Shown here: positions 6,954 through 11,718 of the stretch, piece by piece
How the letters are laid out: each line of letters opens with the position of its first letter
Numbering within the stretch: the first letter of the stretch is position 1
Assembly: GCA_026392535.1 (NCBI GenBank)
Contig: JAPLBX010000013.1
Location: forward strand, 1-11,718
Source: Actinomycetota bacterium
GTDB taxonomy: Bacteria > Actinomycetota > Actinomycetes > S36-B12 > UBA5976
Length of the DNA: 11,718 bases
Reading direction: 5' to 3'
The notes under the pieces: model-generated
Told to the model about the DNA's origin: nothing
Database searches by the model: none
The model's input: only the letters and a program-made list of their open reading frames with translations
Position numbers and translations under genes: made by a program

Positions 6954-7250
6954 GTGTCGGTCAATCTAAAACCACTCGAAGATCGCATCGTGATTCAAGC
7001 ACTTGATGCTGAACAAACGACCGCATCTGGACTTGTAATCCCAGACACTGCGAAAGAAAAGCCACAAGAGGGCAAAGTTGTTTCAGTAGGGCCAGGTCGT
7101 TTCGACGAATCTGGCAAGCGTGTTCCACTAGATGTAAAAGTTGGTGACGTTGTTATCTTCTCGAAGTACGGCGGAACCGAAGTTAAATACTCTGGAACGG
7201 AATACCTAATCCTCTCAGCTCGCGATGTGCTCGCGATCGTTGAAAAATAA
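6954..7250 (+). CDS. groES: Co-chaperonin GroES
   Basis: GroES caps the GroEL cavity during ATP-driven protein folding in the cytosol. With the GTG start the product is 98 residues, normal for the family. It opens with SVNLKPLEDRIVI (2-14). The mobile loop that contacts GroEL spans about 18-34 and carries the hydrophobic GLVIP (26-30). The roof/barrel blocks GKVVSVGPGR and VKVGDVVIFSKYGG, and the end ILSARDVLAIVE, are all typical. Expression should be controlled by the CIRCE operator upstream and by an intercistronic hairpin downstream, which would let groES be made in excess of groEL. Confidence 0.97.
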   Translation: MSVNLKPLEDRIVIQALDAEQTTASGLVIPDTAKEKPQEGKVVSVGPGRFDESGKRVPLDVKVGDVVIFSKYGGTEVKYSGTEYLILSARDVLAIVEK

Positions 7251-7257
7251 TTAAGCG

Positions 7258-7286
7258 AAACCCACTCCATTTTTGGAGTGGGTTTT
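7258..7286 (+). terminator. Intercistronic hairpin between groES and groEL
   Basis: An 11-bp perfect stem (AAACCCACTCC 7258-7268 with GGAGTGGGTTT 7275-7285) has a 6-base loop and is followed by TCACTTT. It starts 7 bp after the groES stop. It resembles a rho-independent terminator with a short T tail; between co-oriented groES and groEL it probably acts as a partial terminator or as a 3' stabilising/processing hairpin. Confidence 0.8.
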
Positions 7287-7317
7287 CACTTTAAGCAAAC
7301 GAAATTAAGGATTTCAA

Positions 7318-8943
7318 ATGTCAAAGATTGTCGAATTTGATGAACATGCTCGTCGTGCACTTGAACGTGGCGTAAATGCTCTAGCTGACACAGTGAAGGT
7401 AACCCTTGGACCTAAGGGTCGAAATGTTGTTATAGATAAAAAGTGGGGCGCACCAACAATCACTAACGATGGTGTAACCATCGCTAAAGAAATCGATCTT
7501 GAAGATCCATTCGAAAACCTAGGTGCCCAACTTGTTAAAGAAGTTGCCACCAAAACCAACGACGTTGCAGGTGACGGAACTACCACCGCAACCGTTCTGG
7601 CCCAAGCATTTGTTAAAGAAGGTTTGAAAGTTGTTGCCGCTGGCGCTGCACCAATGGACATCAAAAAAGGTATTGAAAAAGCAGTAGTTGCCTTGAAAGA
7701 TGCACTTTCAGCTGCTTCGCGCCCAGTTGCTAACAAAGAAGAAATTGCACAAGTAGCAACCATTTCTTCGCAAGACCGTGCAATTGGTGAACTAATAGCT
7801 GATGCTTTCGACAAGGTCGGCAAAGATGGCGTGATTTCAGTTGAAGAAGCATCAACTACCGGTTTGGAACTTGAATTCACCGAAGGTATGCAATTCGATA
7901 AAGGTTACATCTCTCCTTACTTCGTAACTGATTCAGAACGCATGGAAGCAGTCCTAGACGATCCATTGATTCTCCTTGTGCAAACCAAGATTTCTGCAAT
8001 TAATGAATTATTGCCATTGCTTGAAAAAGTAACTCAGACTGGCAAACCACTATTCATTGTGGCTGAAGATGTAGATGGCGAAGCACTTTCAACTCTCGTT
8101 GTAAACCGAATTCGTGGCTTGTTTGCCTCATGTGCAGTTAAAGCTCCAGCATTCGGTGACCGCCGAAAAGCAACCTTGCAAGACATCGCAATCCTGACTG
8201 GCGCACAGGTTATTTCTGCTGAAATCGGTTTGAAGTTAGACCAAGTTGGACTTGAAGTACTTGGCACTGCCCGTCGTGTAATTGTCACCAAAGATGCAAC
8301 CACCATTGTTGACGGTGGCGGCAAGAGTGAAGAAGTTCAGGCACGTGTTGCTCAAATCCGCGCTGAAATCGAACGCACTGACAGCGACTGGGATCGTGAA
8401 AAACTCCAAGAGCGGGTTGCGAAACTTGCCGGCGGTGTTTGTGTAATCAAAGTTGGTGCCCACACCGAAGTTGAATTGAAAGAAAAGAAACACCGCATCG
8501 AGGATGCTGTTTCTGCAACTCGCGCAGCAATCGACGAAGGCATTGTGCCTGGTGGTGGCTCTGCACTAGTTACTGCATCTAAGGTGCTTGACGATTCGCT
8601 TGGTGAAACTGGCGACGTCAAAGTTGGTGTTGGAATTGTTCGCGCAGGAATTGTTGAACCACTTCGTTGGATTGCGGAAAACGGCGGCGAAAATGGTTAT
8701 GTAGTAGTAGCTAAAGTAAAGGAAACTGGACTTGGCTACAACGCAGCAACTGGCGAATACGGCGACTTAATTGCAGCCGGTGTTCTCGATCCTGTGAAAG
8801 TAACTCGTTCTGCTTTGGAAAACGCTGCTTCAATTGCAGCAATGCTTTTAACTACCGAAGTTCTTGTTGTTGAAAAACCAGAACCAAAAGACGAACCAGC
8901 CGGACATGGTCATAGCCATGGACCTGGCGGGCATGGTCACTAA
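7318..8943 (+). CDS. groEL: Chaperonin GroEL, GroEL1-like with His-rich tail
   Basis: GroEL forms the ATP-dependent double-ring folding chamber. The 541-residue protein has the expected equatorial blocks TLGPKGRNV (29-37), TNDGVT (49-54) and the ATP-binding GDGTTT (85-90), the apical block FDKGYISPYFVTD, and EGIVPGGG near the second equatorial region. Its last 13 residues are Gly/His-rich with five histidines, instead of the GGM-rich tail of standard GroEL. Genes next to groES in mycobacteria (groEL1) have the same kind of tail, so this is the GroEL1 type. The start has AAGG 7 bp upstream. No CIRCE or clear promoter lies in the 67-bp gap after groES, so its expression probably depends on readthrough of the hairpin there. 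Confidence 0.97.
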   Translation: MSKIVEFDEHARRALERGVNALADTVKVTLGPKGRNVVIDKKWGAPTITNDGVTIAKEIDLEDPFENLGAQLVKEVATKTNDVAGDGTTTATVLAQAFVKEGLKVVAAGAAPMDIKKGIEKAVVALKDALSAASRPVANKEEIAQVATISSQDRAIGELIADAFDKVGKDGVISVEEASTTGLELEFTEGMQFDKGYISPYFVTDSERMEAVLDDPLILLVQTKISAINELLPLLEKVTQTGKPLFIVAEDVDGEALSTLVVNRIRGLFASCAVKAPAFGDRRKATLQDIAILTGAQVISAEIGLKLDQVGLEVLGTARRVIVTKDATTIVDGGGKSEEVQARVAQIRAEIERTDSDWDREKLQERVAKLAGGVCVIKVGAHTEVELKEKKHRIEDAVSATRAAIDEGIVPGGGSALVTASKVLDDSLGETGDVKVGVGIVRAGIVEPLRWIAENGGENGYVVVAKVKETGLGYNAATGEYGDLIAAGVLDPVKVTRSALENAASIAAMLLTTEVLVVEKPEPKDEPAGHGHSHGPGGHGH

Positions 8944-8963
8944 CTAATACAAATCTAGTAAAA

Positions 8964-9001
8964 AACTAATGGCGCAAAGGGTTTCCTTTGCGCCATTAGT
9001 T
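8964..9001. terminator. Bidirectional terminator between groEL and whiB
   Basis: A perfect 17-bp stem (8964-8980 with 8985-9001) closes a GTTT loop. On the minus strand it is followed by six T (8960-8965 reads AAAAAA on plus), a strong intrinsic terminator for whiB. On the plus strand the tail is only TATTGGG, so it is a weaker but still likely stop for groEL. Its place between two convergent genes fits a shared terminator. Confidence 0.92.
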
Positions 9002-9015
9002 ATTGGGAGAGAGAA

Positions 9016-9312
9016 TCAAGCTATTTGTGGTTTGGTTTCGCGACGTGTGTAAATTTCTTCGCGATCGTCTTCGGACATGCCGCCCCAAATTCCGTAAGGC
9101 TCACGAACCGAAAGTGCATGTGCTGCACATTGCTGAATAACTGGGCAAGTTGCACACACTGCTTTCGCGCGTGCAATTCGATTTGCTCGAGCTGGGCCAC
9201 GTTCGCCTTCAGGGTGGAAGAACATCTCTGTATCTTCACCTCGACATGCGCCATCTGACTGCCACTGCCAAACCTCAGGAAGAGGTTTCGGTAGCCGAGA
9301 GATATCTGCCAT
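9016..9312 (-). CDS. whiB3: WhiB-family Fe-S transcriptional regulator (WhiB3/WhiD type)
   Basis: WhiB-like proteins bind a [4Fe-4S] cluster, sense redox or NO, and regulate transcription with the principal sigma factor; the family is confined to actinobacteria and their phages. With the start at 9312 the product is 98 residues. Four cluster cysteines are at 23, 53, 56 and 62 (C-x29-C-x2-C-x5-C), followed by the GIWGG turn (74-78) and a basic tail with RR (90-91). The frame is open further upstream, but an AAAGGAG site fixes the start at 9312. The neighbourhood (groES-groEL-whiB-guaB) is that of whiB3 in Mycobacterium and whiD in Streptomyces; the symbol is assigned by synteny and could equally be whiD. 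It is convergent with groEL and divergent from a MerR-type gene. Confidence 0.93.
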   Translation of the reverse strand: MADISRLPKPLPEVWQWQSDGACRGEDTEMFFHPEGERGPARANRIARAKAVCATCPVIQQCAAHALSVREPYGIWGGMSEDDREEIYTRRETKPQIA

Positions 9313-9318
9313 TTGGAG

Positions 9319-9325
9319 CTCCTTT
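9319..9325 (-). promoter_or_regulatory. whiB ribosome binding site
   Basis: On the minus strand AAAGGAG stands 6 bp before the ATG at 9312. It decides this start over an upstream in-frame start at 9369, which would lie at the promoter -35 hexamer. Confidence 0.85.
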
Positions 9326-9340
9326 TGTAGGAATGAGGCA

Positions 9341-9369
9341 AACTTAGTAGCGTTGCAAAGGTTGGTCAA
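9341..9369 (-). promoter_or_regulatory. whiB promoter
   Basis: On the minus strand TTGACC (9364-9369) is separated by exactly 17 bp from TAAGTT (9341-9346), a TAnnnT-type actinobacterial -10. Transcription would start near 9334, giving a short leader of roughly 20 bases that includes the ribosome binding site. The direct-repeat block at 9392-9434 lies about 22 bp upstream of this -35. Confidence 0.65.
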
Positions 9370-9391
9370 CTATCGAATTTCCAAGATTTGT

Positions 9392-9434
9392 CCGATAAAC
9401 GGTCAATAATCAGCGATAAGCGGACAATTCACCA
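9392..9434. promoter_or_regulatory. Tandem direct repeats in the divergent whiB/merR spacer, candidate operator
   Basis: Successive units CCGATAAACGG (9392), TCAATAATCAG (9403), GCGATAAGCGG (9413) and ACAATTCACCA (9424) share the core C-[GA]-A-T-A-A, with the fourth most diverged. Core spacings are 11, 10 and 11 bp, so all units face the same side of the helix. The first and third units form a 15-bp direct repeat (9393-9407 and 9414-9428, 13 of 15 identical, 21-bp period). A flanking dyad TTGTCCG (9388-9394) and CGGACAA (9421-9427) is also present. This is a good candidate binding site for an oligomeric regulator, possibly the adjacent CarH-like protein. Confidence 0.65.
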
Positions 9435-9467
9435 CATTTCGGGGTCCTAGAAAGCGATTTCTTGCGT

Positions 9468-9482
9468 AAAGCGCAACGCTTT
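9468..9482. promoter_or_regulatory. Inverted repeat just before the merR-type start codon
   Basis: AAAGCG (9468-9473), CAA, CGCTTT (9477-9482) forms a 6-bp perfect dyad ending 4 bp before the ATG at 9487. A further AAAGCG lies at 9451-9456. No Shine-Dalgarno is seen here, so the hairpin could cover the initiation region or be a protein site; the function is unknown. Confidence 0.45.
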
Positions 9483-9486
9483 GCCT

Positions 9487-10422
9487 ATGAACACCACCAC
9501 TCATACCTTCACTGTGGCCATTGTGGCTCGCAGGCTAGGCGTAGCCGCTGCAACGCTTCGCACCTGGGATCGACGTTATGGACTCGGCCCGAGTGCCCAT
9601 CAGGCTGGTGCTCACAGACGGTACACACTCGAAGATTTAGCTCGACTTGAATCAATGCGGCGCATGGTTAATGCCGGAGTTCCAGCATTTGATGCCGCAC
9701 GTATTGCAGCTCAAGCAGACATCAATCAACTTCCACAAATTCAATTTATCGACGACCTAACAAATTCGGTTATGACGCAATCTGTCATTGCACAAACCGT
9801 TAAATTGGAAAGTGGAACCGCAATTGCAAAAGGGTTGATTAGAGCTGCATCGAGTCTGGATTCAATTGCCTGCCATGCGATTATTACGAGATCGATTAAT
9901 CAACGTGGTGTGGTGAAAACTTGGGATGAAGTACTTGCACCTGTGCTAGTTGCAATTGGTGAGAAATGGGCAACCACAAATCGCGGAACCGAAGTTGAAC
10001 ATTTGTTGAGCGATCAAATCACATTAGCATTTATGCAATTATCGAATTCAGTAACTAACCCAATTAATTCAAGACCAGCATTGTTGGTTTGTGCTCCGGA
10101 TGAAATGCATTCGCTGCCACTTTATGCAGTGGCAGCTGGGTTAGCCGAAAAAGGAATTTCATCTCGCAATTTAGGAGCACGAGTTCCACACGAATCACTT
10201 GTAGCGTCAATGGAAAGAATCGGCCCAGCAGCAGTTTTGGTTTGGAGTCAAACAACAGGTTTAGCAGAACCAGTGAGACTTGCAGGGCTGCCACATTTAC
10301 GGCCAACAGCCAAGATTTTCGCCGGCGGACCTGGCTGGAAGCAAGAGCTCCCGCCTGGTGTGGTTCAGCTTTCTTCGCTCGGGCAAGCGGTCAATTATTT
10401 GGCCAAATCCTGCATTTCTTAG
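9487..10422 (+). CDS. MerR-family regulator with cobalamin-binding domain (CarH-like)
   Basis: The 311-residue protein has an N-terminal MerR winged helix-turn-helix (about 8-75, with the wing GAHRRYT at 41-47), then a four-helix segment and a Rossmann-like B12-binding domain (about 196-308). In CarH/LitR photoreceptors, adenosylcobalamin is held by W-x9-E-H and a lower-ligand His. Here Trp161, Glu171 and His172 have exactly this spacing, and His208 in APDEMHSLP lies 36 residues after His172, close to the 35 I recall for Thermus CarH. VPHESL and IFAGGPG fit the cobalamin fold. CarH binds DNA as a tetramer in the dark and falls apart in light. The ATG at 9487 is preferred over TTG 9481; neither has a clear ribosome binding site. 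It is divergent from whiB. A MerR that has lost B12 binding remains possible. Confidence 0.83.
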   Translation: MNTTTHTFTVAIVARRLGVAAATLRTWDRRYGLGPSAHQAGAHRRYTLEDLARLESMRRMVNAGVPAFDAARIAAQADINQLPQIQFIDDLTNSVMTQSVIAQTVKLESGTAIAKGLIRAASSLDSIACHAIITRSINQRGVVKTWDEVLAPVLVAIGEKWATTNRGTEVEHLLSDQITLAFMQLSNSVTNPINSRPALLVCAPDEMHSLPLYAVAAGLAEKGISSRNLGARVPHESLVASMERIGPAAVLVWSQTTGLAEPVRLAGLPHLRPTAKIFAGGPGWKQELPPGVVQLSSLGQAVNYLAKSCIS

Positions 10423-10491
10423 AGTGAAAACCGGTTCGAAGGCTCATCTGTGAGCAGACTAAACTTCGCTGCCTAGAGATAGCAGGTAGTA
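10423..10491 (+). promoter_or_regulatory. guaB leader with weak promoter and small hairpin
   Basis: The 69-bp gap holds a 5-bp hairpin (GCTCA 10442-10446, loop TCTG, TGAGC 10451-10455) and a TAnnnT hexamer TAAACT (10460-10465) with only a poor -35 (TTCGAA, 19 bp upstream). AGG at 10484-10486, 5 bp before the ATG, is a modest ribosome binding site. No T-run follows the hairpin, so guaB might also be read through from the regulator gene. Confidence 0.3.
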
Positions 10492-11718
10492 ATGAAAGAT
10501 TTCCCACTCGGGCCACTATCGGATTTCGATGCCAAGTTTGGGTTCACTGGTCTCACCTACGACGACGTGTTGTTGCTACCAGCCGCTAGTGATGTTGTGC
10601 CTAGCGAAGTGGATACCACCACACGCCTGACAAGAAAAATTACTTTGCGAGTTCCGTTGGTTTCTTCAGCCATGGACACAGTCACAGAATCTCGAATGGC
10701 AATAGCGATGGCTCGCCAAGGCGGCGTCGGTGTTCTACACCGAAATCTTTCGATAGAAGATCAAGCTGGTCAAGTTGATTTAGTTAAACGATCTGAAGCG
10801 GGAATGGTTTCTAACCCAATTACTTGCTCCCCAGATAACACACTTGAAGAAGTAGATAACTTGTGTGGGCATTACAGAATTTCCGGCGTTCCAGTAGTTG
10901 ATAGCGAAGGCAAACTTCTTGGCATCGTCACAAATCGTGACATGCGGTTTGAAGAAAGTAAAAATCGTTTAGTCCGTGATCTCATGACAAAAATGCCTTT
11001 AGTAACAGGTCCGGTTGGCATCAGTTCTGAAGATGCACTCGAACTTTTAAAACGACACAAAGTTGAAAAGCTTCCGCTAGTTGATAGCGATGGAATATTG
11101 CGCGGTCTTATTACAGTTAAGGATTTCGTAAAGAAAGATCAATATCCACTTTCAACAAAAGACGCCAATGGCCGATTGATGGTCGGTGCTGCAGTTGGTG
11201 TCGGTGAAGATGCATATTTGCGTAGTCGCACATTGATTGACGCTGGTGTTGATTTCATCGTGGTTGACACAGCCCATGGACATTCAAATGCGGTACTTGA
11301 AATGGTTAGCCGATTAAAGAAAGACACGAAAGTTGAAGTAATTGGCGGAAACATCGCCACCAAAGATGCAGCGAAAGCTTTGATTGATGCCGGCGCAGAT
11401 GCATTGAAGGTTGGGGTTGGCCCAGGTTCCATTTGCACAACTCGCGTTGTGGCCGGGGTTGGCGTTCCGCAAGTCACTGCAATTTATGCAGCTGCATTAG
11501 TGGCGAAGGCCGCTGGCGTTCCGATTATTGGCGACGGTGGCTTGCAATACAGCGGTGACATTGCAAAGGCATTAGTAGCTGGAGCCGACACTGTGATGCT
11601 CGGTTCTTTGTTGGCTGGTTGTGCAGAAGCACCAGGCGAAGTTGTGTTCATAAATGGAAAGCAATTTAAGGCTTACCGAGGAATGGGTTCGCTCGGTGCA
11701 ATGGAATCGCGTGGTCCG
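10492..11718 (+). CDS. guaB: Inosine-5'-monophosphate dehydrogenase, 3' end cut by window
   Basis: GuaB oxidises IMP to XMP with NAD+, the committed step of guanine nucleotide synthesis. The 409 codons in the window run without a stop and are cut by the right edge; the family is usually about 490-510 residues, so the last 80-100 are missing. The N-terminal part TYDDVLLLPA is typical. Two CBS domains follow (about residues 105-150 and 162-215), which bind adenine or guanine nucleotides and tune activity. The catalytic core shows VVDTAHGHSN (Asp259), GVGPGSICTTR with the catalytic Cys315, the IMP-phosphate block GDGG (Asp348) and the start of the flap YRGMGSLGAM. The catalytic Arg-Tyr of the mobile flap lies beyond the edge. 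Confidence 0.96.
   Translation, partial: MKDFPLGPLSDFDAKFGFTGLTYDDVLLLPAASDVVPSEVDTTTRLTRKITLRVPLVSSAMDTVTESRMAIAMARQGGVGVLHRNLSIEDQAGQVDLVKRSEAGMVSNPITCSPDNTLEEVDNLCGHYRISGVPVVDSEGKLLGIVTNRDMRFEESKNRLVRDLMTKMPLVTGPVGISSEDALELLKRHKVEKLPLVDSDGILRGLITVKDFVKKDQYPLSTKDANGRLMVGAAVGVGEDAYLRSRTLIDAGVDFIVVDTAHGHSNAVLEMVSRLKKDTKVEVIGGNIATKDAAKALIDAGADALKVGVGPGSICTTRVVAGVGVPQVTAIYAAALVAKAAGVPIIGDGGLQYSGDIAKALVAGADTVMLGSLLAGCAEAPGEVVFINGKQFKAYRGMGSLGAMESRGP

Noticed and set aside
7314..7880. Minus-strand frame of 188 codons inside groEL
   Set aside because: Ser/Thr/Pro-rich shadow of the groEL coding frame with no family features; same for other long antisense frames in alr, tsaD and guaB.
9313..9369. 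Longer WhiB starting upstream at 9369
   Set aside because: A strong AAAGGAG site precedes 9312, and the longer start would lie on the promoter -35 hexamer.
9391..9419. GTCCGATAA and AGCGATAA resembling WhiG/FliA-type -10 (GCCGATAA)
   Set aside because: No TAAA is found 15 bp upstream of either copy; the phased direct-repeat reading explains both better.
10431..10445. GGTTCGAA resembling a tRNA T-loop
   Set aside because: No matching acceptor, D or anticodon arms around it.

Overview
The window looks like a chromosomal core segment of a low-GC actinobacterium (GC in the mid-40s by eye). The WhiB-family protein, the GroEL with a His-rich tail beside groES, and the order alr-tsaE-tsaB-rimI-tsaD-groES-groEL-whiB-guaB all point to Actinobacteria. 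From memory this order matches the alr-to-guaB2 neighbourhood of Mycobacterium tuberculosis. The modest GC and compact, overlapping genes would fit a streamlined freshwater lineage such as Nanopelagicales (acI), but that placement is inference. I see no phage, insertion sequence, CRISPR array, rRNA or tRNA.

Layout: 1-302 has no gene I can support, but holds a 16-bp imperfect tandem repeat and a weak promoter candidate. acpS (303-671) is followed after a short gap by a tightly overlapping run of six genes (719-5469): alr, a membrane-anchored alpha/beta hydrolase, tsaE, tsaB, rimI and tsaD. This run joins cell-wall D-alanine supply to the tRNA t6A machinery (TsaB, TsaD and TsaE; TsaC is not here) and to ribosomal-protein/TsaD-associated acetylation. 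A short gap with a 16-bp tandem repeat array separates tsaD from a convergent THUMP-like SAM-dependent methyltransferase (5577-6806, minus).

A CIRCE operator (6849-6875), the site of the heat-shock repressor HrcA, lies between the methyltransferase and groES. A strong intercistronic hairpin separates groES from groEL, and a long bidirectional terminator separates groEL from the convergent whiB.

The most interesting part is 9016-10422. A whiB3/whiD-type Fe-S regulator gene is divergent from a MerR-family gene whose product keeps the signature residues of the adenosylcobalamin-dependent photoreceptor CarH (W-x9-E-H plus a downstream ligand-type His). The spacer between them has at least three, perhaps four, tandem direct repeats with 10-11 bp spacing, the geometry expected of a CarH-type operator. 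This suggests a B12/light-sensing switch paired with a redox-sensing WhiB. guaB (from 10492) is cut by the right edge.
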